Assembly: GCF_025628895.1 (NCBI RefSeq)
Contig: NZ_JAOTJC010000008.1
Coordinates: forward strand, 307,315 to 371,314
Source: Alteromonas salexigens
GTDB lineage: Bacteria; Pseudomonadota; Gammaproteobacteria; Enterobacterales; Alteromonadaceae
DNA length: 64,000 nucleotides
Reading direction: 5' to 3'
Positions 18,425 to 26,790 of this stretch are shown piece after piece; the stretch's first letter is position 1, and the number at the start of each line of letters is the position of its first letter. A program made the position numbers and the translations under genes. The notes beneath the pieces are model-generated. The model saw only the letters and a program-made list of their open reading frames with translations. It searched no databases and was not told the origin of the DNA.

Positions 18425-21013
18425 ATGAAAACATCATTATCTCTGCTTACGAGGAATGTTCGCACCATACTTGCTGCATCTGCAGCATTGTCCGTTATGG
18501 CAGTCAGTCCTGCCCTTGCTCAGGAAGAGCAGAAAGCGGAAGCTCCAGAAGACGTCGAGCAAATTGCGGTAGTAGGTACACGGGCAGCACCACGTTCAGT
18601 GGGCGAATCAGCCGTGCCTATCGACATTATTTCTGACGAAGCATTTAAGAATCAGGGTTCCACCGACATGGTGTCGATGATGCAAACGGTAGTGCCCTCA
18701 TTTAACGTAAACGACCAGCCCATTAACGATGCATCTACGCTGGTGCGCCCAGCCAACTTGCGGGGCATGGCCTCTGACCATACCCTGGTGCTGGTAAACG
18801 GTAAGCGCCGTCACCGTTCGGCAGTCATCACCTTCTTAGGTGGCGGTCTGTCAGATGGCGCTCAGGGGCCTGATATATCGGTTATCCCGGCATTCGCACT
18901 GAAGCAGGTAGAAGTACTGCGTGACGGCGCTGCAGCACAATATGGTTCCGATGCCATTGCCGGTGTGGTCAACTTTGTACTGAAAGAAGATGATAGCGGC
19001 GGCGTAGTGGAAGCCCGGTATGGCTCCTACTATGAGGGCGACGGCGACATGGTGCAGGTATCAGGCAACGTAGGCATGCCGCTCACCGAAGACGGTTTTA
19101 TTAACCTGACCGCTGAATATCGTACCGCCGATCCCACATCCCGTAGTGTCCAGCGCGATGACGCGGCTGGGTTGGTTGCAGCCGGCAACTCGTTTGTGGC
19201 AGATCCTGCGCAAATTTGGGGTAACCCGGAAATTAAAGATGACATTAAGCTGTTTGCTAACCTGGGTTTGCAGCTGACCGACCACTCCGAGGCTTACCTG
19301 TTTGGTAACTATGCAGAACGGGAAGTTGAGGGTGGCTTTTATTTTCGTAACCCGCACACCCGCGGTGGCGTTTACGACGGTGGCACCGACGATGACGGTA
19401 CGCCCTTACTGCTGGTGGGCGATCTCGACGGCCTGGACAACGGTGTAGAGTGTCCGACTGTACGCATCACCGATGGCAACGTGCTGGACGATGCTGATTA
19501 TGGCCTGATTGCCGACAACAGTACTGCGGTTGGGGCTAACTGTTTCGCGTTTAATGAAATCCTGCCTGGTGGTTTCACACCAAAATTTGGCGGCACGGTA
19601 ACCGATATGTCACTGGTATTCGGTACCCGGGGTGAGCTGGCTAATGAAGTCTCATACGACATCAGTGCAAACCTGGGCCAGAACGAAGTTGATTTTGCCA
19701 TCAATAACACGGTGAACCCTTCGCTCGGTCCGGACACGCCGTTTTCATTCAAACCCGGCAAATATATCCAGTCAGAACAAACGTTCGATTTCGGACTGAC
19801 TAAACCGTTTGATGTGGGCCTGTATGAGCCGCTGTTTGTTGCTACCGGTTATCAGTACCGCCATGAAACATATGAAAGCATTGCAGGGGATCCGGCGTCC
19901 TACGAAATCGGACCTTTGGCACTGCAAGGTTTCGGTATAGGGTCTAACGGCTTCCCGGGCCTGGCGGCAAACAGCCAGGGTGAGGTGTCGCGTCATAATC
20001 ATGCGCTGTATCTGGATGTTGAAGCCTATGTCACCGAGTCGTTAATGCTGGCCGGTGCGCTGCGTTATGAAGACTTCTCCGACTTTGGCGATACCACCAA
20101 AGGCAAAATCGCCTTCCGCTGGCAGGCTATGGAGAGTATTGCCTTCCGTGGTGCTTACTCTACCGGCTTCAAGGCGCCCACACTGGGTCAAAGTAATGTC
20201 CGTAACGTAACTACGGCCTTTGGTACCGACGGTAAACTGATTGACCGTGCAACATTGCCACCGACTGATCCTGTGTCACAGTTAAAAGGTGGTGAGCAGT
20301 TAACACCAGAAGAGTCAGAAAGCTTGTCGTTCGGTATGGTTGCCGACTTTGACAACGGGCTGTTCCTGACCGTGGATTACTACCACATCGAAGTAACTGA
20401 CCGTCTGAGCACGGCGTCTGGTATCAAGCTGACCGAGGAAGACATTGAAACGCTGGTTGAGCAGGGCGTCAGAGACGCGTCCAGCTTCTCAGAAATCAGC
20501 TTCTTTACTAACGACTTCGATACCACAACGGAAGGTGTTGACGTAGTAGCGAACTACGCCATGGACATGCTGGGCGGGAACACCAAATTCTCACTGGCGT
20601 ATAACTGGACATCCACCACCGTCGATGAAGCGTCAGACAACATTTCTGCTGAGCGCATCCGCATGCTGGAAGATAACCTGCCAGCCGTACGCTACAGTGC
20701 CACTGCGAATCACACCAATGGCGATTGGCGTTTCCTGGCCCGGGTAAACTACTTCGGTAGTATTTACGAGGACCACCTGGATTCCGGCCTGCCCATCAAT
20801 AACGTAGGGTCTGAACTGACGCTGGACTTAGAAGTGGGTTACGACTTTACTGATGAGTTCACCTTCATCGTGGGCGCGAAGAACGCACTGGATGAATATC
20901 CGGACCGCAACGTGGACTGGGATAATGAAATAGCCGGGTCGGCATACCCAACTACTTCACCTATTGGTATTAACGGTGGCTTCTACTACCTGCGGGGAAT
21001 TTACACCTTCTAA
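18425..21013 (+). CDS. TonB-dependent outer membrane receptor without signalling domain
   Basis: The 862-residue protein has a signal peptide ending near A-L-A-Q-E-E. A TonB-box-like E-Q-I-A-V-V-G-T-R-A near residue 45 comes next, then a plug domain (L-R-P-A-N-L-R-G-M, V-L-V-N-G-K-R-R-H, V-L-R-D-G-A-A-A-Q-Y-G). The beta barrel ends in an aromatic residue (Y-T-F). It imports a substrate across the outer membrane with TonB energy. The substrate is not evident. It is a close paralogue of the receptor at 22886-25822, sharing long identical stretches in the plug and R-M-L-E-D-N-L-P-A in the barrel, but it lacks the N-terminal STN domain. It heads a locus with fecI and fecR. Confidence 0.9.
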   Translation: MKTSLSLLTRNVRTILAASAALSVMAVSPALAQEEQKAEAPEDVEQIAVVGTRAAPRSVGESAVPIDIISDEAFKNQGSTDMVSMMQTVVPSFNVNDQPINDASTLVRPANLRGMASDHTLVLVNGKRRHRSAVITFLGGGLSDGAQGPDISVIPAFALKQVEVLRDGAAAQYGSDAIAGVVNFVLKEDDSGGVVEARYGSYYEGDGDMVQVSGNVGMPLTEDGFINLTAEYRTADPTSRSVQRDDAAGLVAAGNSFVADPAQIWGNPEIKDDIKLFANLGLQLTDHSEAYLFGNYAEREVEGGFYFRNPHTRGGVYDGGTDDDGTPLLLVGDLDGLDNGVECPTVRITDGNVLDDADYGLIADNSTAVGANCFAFNEILPGGFTPKFGGTVTDMSLVFGTRGELANEVSYDISANLGQNEVDFAINNTVNPSLGPDTPFSFKPGKYIQSEQTFDFGLTKPFDVGLYEPLFVATGYQYRHETYESIAGDPASYEIGPLALQGFGIGSNGFPGLAANSQGEVSRHNHALYLDVEAYVTESLMLAGALRYEDFSDFGDTTKGKIAFRWQAMESIAFRGAYSTGFKAPTLGQSNVRNVTTAFGTDGKLIDRATLPPTDPVSQLKGGEQLTPEESESLSFGMVADFDNGLFLTVDYYHIEVTDRLSTASGIKLTEEDIETLVEQGVRDASSFSEISFFTNDFDTTTEGVDVVANYAMDMLGGNTKFSLAYNWTSTTVDEASDNISAERIRMLEDNLPAVRYSATANHTNGDWRFLARVNYFGSIYEDHLDSGLPINNVGSELTLDLEVGYDFTDEFTFIVGAKNALDEYPDRNVDWDNEIAGSAYPTTSPIGINGGFYYLRGIYTF

Positions 21014-21030
21014 GGTAGCTAAGTCTGGTA

Positions 21031-21052
21031 CAGAGGGGCGCTAGCCCCTCTG
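21031..21052 (+). terminator. GC-rich hairpin after the first TonB receptor (terminator-like, no T tract)
   Basis: CAGAGGGGC (21031-21039) pairs perfectly with GCCCCTCTG (21044-21052) around a GCTA loop, 18 bases after the receptor stop. No T tract follows, so it may slow polymerase or protect the 3' end instead of terminating by itself. Its last two bases are also the first two of a longer inverted repeat. Confidence 0.5.
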
Positions 21053-21116
21053 CTATATTGCCAGTGGTCTGCGCAGCCTTTGATGGTATCGCACGCGGGT
21101 TACTGGCAATATAGCA
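21051..21116. promoter_or_regulatory. 15-bp perfect inverted repeat upstream of fecI
   Basis: TGCTATATTGCCAGT (21051-21065) is exactly repeated in inverse as ACTGGCAATATAGCA (21102-21116), with 36 bases between. It ends 40 bases before the fecI ATG and is followed by AAAAAG. As RNA it would form a long stem that competes with the hairpin at 21031-21052. As DNA it could be paired operator half-sites. The role is unknown. Confidence 0.6.
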
Positions 21117-21156
21117 AAAAGTGTAAAGCGCGACGGACATTACAAAGACAATAACT

Positions 21157-21726
21157 ATGACCAATAAGTCGACACTGGCTGCTACATATTTAAAATACCG
21201 TACCCGTTTGCGGCGGGTGGTAGGCGCTATCGTAAACCAGGACGATATCGAGGATATTGTACAGGAAGCGTTTATCAAAAGTTACGAGGCGCAGCTCAAA
21301 CAGGAAATCAGTTACGAGCGCACCTACATGCTGAGAACAGCAAGGAATCTTGCGCTCAACCATGTAGCTAAGGCCGCTAACCAGCTAAATCAATCGATGG
21401 AAAGTATGGACCATCTGCCTCAGGAGCTGGTGGGCTACAGTCTTGAGAAAAATGTAGAAAGTAAGGAACGTTTTATCCATTTCTGCCGCGCGACAGATAC
21501 CCTGTCGCCAGAGGTAAAGCGGGTTTTCTTATTAAAAAAGGTCTACGACATGCGTCAACGGGACATTGCTGACCTAATCGGGATCAGCGAAAGCACAGTA
21601 GAAAAGCATGTTGCCAAAGGCTTGCTGTTATGTTCGAGATATCTGGCTGATAACCCTCAGCAGAAAAGTGAGGGCGGGCTTACTTCAACCCGCAAACAGG
21701 ACACACGTAGTAATCATTATGACTAA
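21157..21726 (+). CDS. FecI-like ECF sigma factor
   Basis: The 189-residue protein is an extracytoplasmic-function sigma factor. Residues 25-50 hold the region 2 signature D-D-I-E-D-I-V-Q-E-A-F-I-K-S-Y, and residues 120-150 hold region 4 with D-I-A-D-L-I-G-I-S-E-S-T-V-E-K-H-V. In FecI systems the sigma is released by its FecR partner when a receptor binds ligand, then transcribes the receptor gene. Its end overlaps the fecR start by 8 bases (ATGACTAA), so the pair is translationally coupled. A long inverted repeat lies upstream. Confidence 0.92.
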   Translation: MTNKSTLAATYLKYRTRLRRVVGAIVNQDDIEDIVQEAFIKSYEAQLKQEISYERTYMLRTARNLALNHVAKAANQLNQSMESMDHLPQELVGYSLEKNVESKERFIHFCRATDTLSPEVKRVFLLKKVYDMRQRDIADLIGISESTVEKHVAKGLLLCSRYLADNPQQKSEGGLTSTRKQDTRSNHYD

Positions 21727-22777
21727 TATTCGACGTTTCTCCAGTAAGGAGGATATTCAGGAGCAGGCCTGCTTGTGGGTGAGTAAACTGGATCGCGGTC
21801 TTAGCGACACCGAGCGTGCTGAGCTTGAAGCATGGCTTGGTGAAAGCAGTGCGCATCGCAATGCGCTGCTGGAGTTCGCCGGTTTATGGGATGATATGAG
21901 CGTACTCAATGAGCTGAGCGGCCTGTTCCCCCGCAAACAAGTCAAGCAAGAGTCAGGGAAAGTAAAACGGGTTGTAAAGCAGGCGCGCTGGAGCATTGCT
22001 GCCGGATTTTTATTGATGGCAGTGGCGACTGGTCTAATTGTCGACCGTACCTGGTTGTCCACTTCCACTGAAATTGTCAACGCCACTCAGAAAGTGACCA
22101 CCGGTATTGGCGAGCAGAAAAACCTGACGCTGGCGGATGGGTCCATCGTTCATCTAAACACTAACAGCGTAGTGACGGTCAGTCTGACAGACTCTCAGCG
22201 CGACATTGTGCTGCTTAAAGGGGAAGCTCACTTTACCGTGGCTCATGACTCCTCACGTCCGTTTACCGTAACGGCAGGCAATAACACCGTTACCGCTGTA
22301 GGTACCGCATTCAATATGCAGTTCGTCGACGACAACGCCTTTGAGCTGGTAGTGACAGAAGGGCGGGTGATGGTAAAAGACCGCTTTGCTGCTCCTGCTA
22401 AAGCCTCCTTATTTTCAAGTAAGCCGGTCACAGGCGAAGGCTTACTGATGTTCTCTGGCGAAAAAGCCACCATCAAAGGTGACGTAGACAAGAAACAAAA
22501 CTTAACCGCCGATGCCATCGAAGATGATCTTGCCTGGCAGAAAGGCATGATTGTGTTTAAAGGCGAATCACTGGAAAGGGTGTTAGCTGAGATTGGCCGT
22601 TATACACCATTACGGTTTTCTATCGCTGACGAGACACTCAAACAGCGGCGCGTAGCTGGCTATTTCAAAGTGGGCGATATTGAAGGCTTATTGAGTGCGC
22701 TGGAAAACAGTTTTGGTATCTCCCATGAAAAAGTCAGCGAAACCACCATCACCTTAAGTAAGGCAGCTAACAGTTAA
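21719..22777 (+). CDS. FecR-like transmembrane anti-sigma / signal transducer
   Basis: The 352-residue protein has the FecR plan. An N-terminal cytoplasmic region carries the E-Q-A-x-x-W and L-S-D-T-E-R-A-E-L-E-A-W-L motifs, a single membrane segment lies at about 85-105 (A-A-G-F-L-L-M-A-V-A-T-G), and a periplasmic FecR domain includes G-E-A-H-F-T-V and G-T-A-F-N. A C-terminal domain (L-A-E-I-G-R-Y and similar) would contact the receptor signalling domain. I chose ATG 21719 because it gives the family N-terminus. The frame extends upstream to 21608 without support. The second TonB receptor starts 109 bases later. Confidence 0.9.
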   Translation: MTNIRRFSSKEDIQEQACLWVSKLDRGLSDTERAELEAWLGESSAHRNALLEFAGLWDDMSVLNELSGLFPRKQVKQESGKVKRVVKQARWSIAAGFLLMAVATGLIVDRTWLSTSTEIVNATQKVTTGIGEQKNLTLADGSIVHLNTNSVVTVSLTDSQRDIVLLKGEAHFTVAHDSSRPFTVTAGNNTVTAVGTAFNMQFVDDNAFELVVTEGRVMVKDRFAAPAKASLFSSKPVTGEGLLMFSGEKATIKGDVDKKQNLTADAIEDDLAWQKGMIVFKGESLERVLAEIGRYTPLRFSIADETLKQRRVAGYFKVGDIEGLLSALENSFGISHEKVSETTITLSKAANS

Positions 22778-22787
22778 CTGTGGTCTG

Positions 22788-22810
22788 AGCTCCTGACCAC
22801 ATCAGGAGCT
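22788..22810 (+). promoter_or_regulatory. 9-bp perfect hairpin between fecR and the second TonB receptor
   Basis: AGCTCCTGA (22788-22796) pairs with TCAGGAGCT (22802-22810) around CCACA, 11 bases after the fecR stop. No T tract follows. It may cause partial termination or mark an mRNA processing point between regulator and receptor expression. Confidence 0.5.
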
Positions 22811-22885
22811 ATTCCTGTCTGCATCTGGCAGAGATTAAAATAGTGTGACACTATGGAAGAATCAATAAAAACAACTAACTAACCA

Positions 22886-25822
22886 TTGTCAGTAACTGTG
22901 TTGATACCTTCCGTTCTTTCTCGCTATTGCTTGCGTCGAGCTGGTCACCGGGCACGTGGTCGCCTGCTATTGGCATTGATTCTGGTCTTTGCAGAACGGG
23001 TTGAGGCCAGCGACAACACGCTCACTTTTGATATTGCCGCGCAGTCGGCAGACGACGCCCTGACTGAATTTGCCCGCCAGGCAAACACCACGTTACTGTT
23101 CCCGCCAGAACTGGCTGAAAAAATCACAACTAATCCGTTGAACGGTACCTACACCGTGGCCGAGGCACTCGCTATTCTGCTGCAAGGAACAGAACTGGCG
23201 ATGGTCGTGGACGAGCAGGGAAAGGTGAGTGTACGCTCCCGGGCCACCGTGGAGACTCAGCTGGCAGAAGAAACCGACACGCACGAAAACGACGATGAGG
23301 ATTATCCGCTGGAGCGTATTGCGGTGGTAGGTACACGCAGTTCCGCCCGTTCCGTGGTGGAGTCCCCGGTGCCGCTGGATGTGATTGGGCATGACAGCCT
23401 GTCCAGCCAGGGGAGTAGCGATGTGTTATCTATGCTCAGCGTACTGGTACCCTCGCTTAACGTGAATGACCAGCCGATTAACGATGCTACCAGCCTGGTC
23501 CGCCCTGCAAATTTACGGGGTATGGCCTCAGATCATACGCTCATACTGCTCAACGGAAAGCGCCGTCACCGTTCAGCCGTAATTACCTTCCTCGGTGGCG
23601 GGCTTTCTGACGGCGCCCAGGGCCCGGACGTCTCAGTGATCCCCGCCTACGCCTTGCAACAAGTGGAAGTGCTGAGAGACGGCGCCGCGGCGCAATACGG
23701 CTCAGATGCCATTGCTGGCGTAATAAATTTCGCACTAAAAAATGATGCTAAGGGCGGCAGCCTGGCAGTGAAAGGCGGTCAGTACAGTCAGGGCGATGGC
23801 GAAATGGTACAGGTTCAGGGCAATGTAGGGTTACCACTTGGCGATGAAGGGTTCATCAACCTGACTGCCGAGTATCGCCAACAGCAAGCCACGTCGCGTT
23901 CCGTTCAGCGGGATGATGCAACTACGCTGATTGAAGCAGGCAATAGTTTCGTGGCTGATCCCGCTCAGATATGGGGGACGCTGGATGTGGATCGCGACAT
24001 AAAGTTTGCCGCCAACCTGGGCTGGCCAATTAATTCGCAGACCGAAGGCTATGCGTTTGGCACGGCGGCCTACCGGGATATCGCCGGCGGTTTCTATTTT
24101 CGCAATCCGCAAGGCAGGGTGGGGGTGTTCCTCCACCCGGATCGGTCTTCTCAACGTGAACTGCTGGTTGCCGATCTTGATGGGGTCGATGTGGGTGTTG
24201 CCTGTCCCCGGGTGCTTATTAATGAGGGTAATCTGTTGGATGACCCCAATTATCAGCAAATAGCTGCACCTGATACCGCTGTGGGTCAAAACTGTTTTGC
24301 CTTTAACGAATGGTTCCCGGGGGGCTTTACTCCCAGTTTCGGCGGTACCATTACGGATGGCTCGTTGTTTGCCGGTGTCCGCCATGACTTCAATTCCGGC
24401 TGGTCGATGGATATGAGTGCCAGCCTGGGTTATTCGGATATCAGTTATACACTGGACGGAACGGTCAACCCATCAATGGGACCGGAATCGCCGTTCTCAT
24501 TCTCCCCGGGATCAGTCAGTCAGGTTGAACGAACCCTCAATATTGACCTTGTAAAGCTTATCGACACCGGCCTGGAAGAACCGGCCAGTATAGCCTCCGG
24601 AGCCGAGTGGCGGCGAGAGAGCTATCATCAGCGAGCAGGAGATACTGCCTCATGGCAGGCCGGGCCTTACGCATTCAACCCGGTGACGGGGATCGCACAG
24701 GGGTTTAGTATTGGATCTAACGGATTCCCGGGCTATCAGCCCCAGTCAGCCGGACACTGGAGTCGCAGTAACTGGGCACTGTACTCTGACTTAGAGCTAT
24801 ATTTGCAACCCGAGTGGCAAATGGGGCTGGCGGTCCGTGTTGAGCGCTTTTCTGATTTTGGCTCCACCTTCGATGGCAAGCTAACCAGCCGCTACGCCAT
24901 AAATGATTTACTGGCACTGCGAGGGTCTGTCAGTACCGGTTTCAAAGCCCCCACAGTGGGGCAAAGTAATGTGATAAATGTGACTACCGCTTATAGCGCT
25001 AACGGCTTAGAAGATCAGGCCACCTTGCCGCCTACCGATCTCATTTCTGTGCAGCTTGGTGCCACCCCGCTGGAGCCAGAAGAGTCGATAAATCTCAGCC
25101 TGGGCATTGTGGCGTACTGGGATGAGTCACTGTATTTCACGCTGGATTATTTTAATATCAGACTTCAGGATCGCATCAGTACCACCACAGCCATCCCCCT
25201 GACTGATGAAGATAAAGCCATACTGGCAAGTCAGGGCCGCCCCGATGCCAGCAAATATAACGCCGCCAAATATTTTACCAATGACTTCGATACCCAGACT
25301 CAGGGGATCGACATGGTACTGCATTATGCCTTCGACATCGGATCGGTAGCCCATACCTTTATAGGTGCCTACAACTGGACTGATACGCAGGTCGAGCGCG
25401 TGACGCTGTATCCTACCCGGCTGGAGAGCGGCGAGACGGCTATGCTGCCAAACTTATCGGCGCAGCGTATTCGCATGCTGGAAGATAATCTGCCAGCACA
25501 CCGGGCCACGTTGTCACTGGAGCAGAAATGGCAGTCTGTGGCTCTTAACTGGCGGATAAATTACTATGGCAAGTTTTACGAAGACCACCTGGATGCATCT
25601 GCGGGTATGGATATAGAGGGGCGCGCGGTGACTACCGTCGATGCAGAAGCGGCCTGGCAAGTTACCGATAAATTGACATTCTCGGTGGGGGCACAGAATT
25701 TGTTTAATGAACTGCCCGAGGAGAATCCTCATCAGGGGGTGGTCGGTGCGCTTTATCCGCCCACTTCGCCAAGCGGGATCAATGGGCGTTTTTACTATGC
25801 CTCAGCAATCTGGGCGTGGTGA
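22886..25822 (+). CDS. TonB-dependent receptor with N-terminal STN signalling domain (FecA-type transducer)
   Basis: The product is about 978 residues. An arginine-rich leader is followed at about 45-115 by a secretin/TonB short N-terminal (STN) domain (F-D-I-A-A-Q-S-A-D-D-A-L-T-E-F-A-R-Q), which signals to FecR. A plug and barrel closely like the receptor at 18425-21013 follow, ending in a terminal tryptophan. The start is unclear: TTG 22886 opens the frame with no Shine-Dalgarno match, and GTG 22898 and TTG 22901 are alternatives. The in-frame ATG 33 bases upstream is cut off after nine codons by TAA. The receptor probably senses the ligand and turns on the locus. Confidence 0.88.
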   Translation: MSVTVLIPSVLSRYCLRRAGHRARGRLLLALILVFAERVEASDNTLTFDIAAQSADDALTEFARQANTTLLFPPELAEKITTNPLNGTYTVAEALAILLQGTELAMVVDEQGKVSVRSRATVETQLAEETDTHENDDEDYPLERIAVVGTRSSARSVVESPVPLDVIGHDSLSSQGSSDVLSMLSVLVPSLNVNDQPINDATSLVRPANLRGMASDHTLILLNGKRRHRSAVITFLGGGLSDGAQGPDVSVIPAYALQQVEVLRDGAAAQYGSDAIAGVINFALKNDAKGGSLAVKGGQYSQGDGEMVQVQGNVGLPLGDEGFINLTAEYRQQQATSRSVQRDDATTLIEAGNSFVADPAQIWGTLDVDRDIKFAANLGWPINSQTEGYAFGTAAYRDIAGGFYFRNPQGRVGVFLHPDRSSQRELLVADLDGVDVGVACPRVLINEGNLLDDPNYQQIAAPDTAVGQNCFAFNEWFPGGFTPSFGGTITDGSLFAGVRHDFNSGWSMDMSASLGYSDISYTLDGTVNPSMGPESPFSFSPGSVSQVERTLNIDLVKLIDTGLEEPASIASGAEWRRESYHQRAGDTASWQAGPYAFNPVTGIAQGFSIGSNGFPGYQPQSAGHWSRSNWALYSDLELYLQPEWQMGLAVRVERFSDFGSTFDGKLTSRYAINDLLALRGSVSTGFKAPTVGQSNVINVTTAYSANGLEDQATLPPTDLISVQLGATPLEPEESINLSLGIVAYWDESLYFTLDYFNIRLQDRISTTTAIPLTDEDKAILASQGRPDASKYNAAKYFTNDFDTQTQGIDMVLHYAFDIGSVAHTFIGAYNWTDTQVERVTLYPTRLESGETAMLPNLSAQRIRMLEDNLPAHRATLSLEQKWQSVALNWRINYYGKFYEDHLDASAGMDIEGRAVTTVDAEAAWQVTDKLTFSVGAQNLFNELPEENPHQGVVGALYPPTSPSGINGRFYYASAIWAW

Positions 25823-25873
25823 CTATATTGCGAAAGTGGTGGAAACAGGGGAGCGTGGGGACGGGATAAATAT

Positions 25874-26068
25874 CTAGCCAACGTCTCTGAACAGGGTTTC
25901 GTCGATGATCGTGGTGTCGATGATTTGCTGTGCCATCTGGATACACTTACCACACTGGCTACCTACGTCGAGCTGCTGGCGCAGTTCACGCATATTTCCC
26001 ACACCGCCTTCTTCGACCGCGCTGCGGATAGCTTTGTCTGTTATCCCGTAACACATACATACGTACAT
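25874..26068 (-). CDS. bfd: Bacterioferritin-associated ferredoxin
   Basis: The 64-residue protein has the Bfd [2Fe-2S] pattern: Cys4 and Cys6 (Y-V-C-M-C-Y-G-I-T) with Cys39 and Cys42 (G-S-Q-C-G-K-C). Bfd gives electrons to bacterioferritin to release stored iron. It is induced in iron shortage, in keeping with a Fur-like box 26 bases upstream of the start. It converges with the second TonB receptor gene 51 bases away, so iron-related genes cluster here. No bacterioferritin gene is in the window. Confidence 0.92.
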   Translation of the reverse strand: MYVCMCYGITDKAIRSAVEEGGVGNMRELRQQLDVGSQCGKCIQMAQQIIDTTIIDETLFRDVG

Positions 26069-26093
26069 CGGTAAACCCTCTTGTCTCGTTGCA

Positions 26094-26112
26094 AATGATA
26101 ATAGTTGTTATT
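26094..26112 (-). promoter_or_regulatory. Fur box-like operator for bfd
   Basis: AATGATAATAGTTGTTATT is a near-symmetrical AT-rich element. It contains the GATAAT hexamer and a partial inverse, close to the 19-bp Fur consensus. It lies 26-44 bases upstream of the bfd ATG, where repressor would block transcription. Confidence 0.65.
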
Positions 26113-26177
26113 CAAGATCAGATCAACTGAATTTTACCGCCAATGTTGTTTTTTAACCTTTACCACCTCATAAAAAG

Positions 26178-26602
26178 TGGACACCCACACTTTGCAGTTG
26201 GCCTTTAATGGACAACCACATTTTGCAGTTGGTCTTTAATGGACACCCACATGGTCTTTAAAGGACACTCACAAGATCTAAAAGTGGACATCCACTCGTG
26301 CCACGTCACCAGTTGGAAAGAGCTCCCACCCCCTGGTGTATTGGTAAGAGAGGCTGACGATTGTCGAAGAAGTGTGAGTGTCCAGATTTAACTGAACCGG
26401 ACAGGAAGCGAACCAGCAAAGGTGTACCTGGTTGTGCCGTGGTTTGATAGTCGATAGAAAGTAGGTATTCAAACATGGTGGGCGAGCTCTATAAGGTGGG
26501 TGTCCAGTTTTACCGGCAACGGAGGCTGACGGTTGACTGAAAAAGGTGGGTGTCCACATTTAGCTGACCCAGACAGGGATCGAATAAAAATGTGGGGGTC
26601 CG
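26178..26602. repeat. REP-like array A: nine copies of an 11-bp motif, five forward then four reverse
   Basis: Forward copies of TGGACACCCAC or close variants begin at 26178, 26209, 26240, 26262 and 26285. Reverse copies of GTGGGTGTCCA or variants begin at 26374, 26496, 26546 and 26592. The first three are spaced 31 bases apart and share the trailing TTTGCAGTTGG and CTTTAA blocks. A longer 56-bp unit (26350-26405 and 26522-26577, about 79% identical) contains two of the reverse copies. The first copy is framed by AAAGTG and CACTTT, making a small palindrome. No credible gene lies in 26113-26790. Similar clusters occur at three other sites in the window. Confidence 0.8.
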
Positions 26603-26790
26603 GCTTTTATGAAGCCGGCGGGGAAGAAACTGACGTCACTTTACCCAATACCACACGCGCTCACCGATAAATCTGAAACTGTGCCTTGTAATTTTCGCAT
26701 TCGCACCAATATATGCGGCGAGGTGGCGTTGTCACCAAAGCTGCTCATAGCAGGCAGCACTATAATAACCAGTAAACTATGAGGTGAATC

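Noticed and set aside
26178..26602. CRISPR array
   Set aside because: The repeats are only 11 bases, occur in both orientations, have uneven spacing and lack cas genes.
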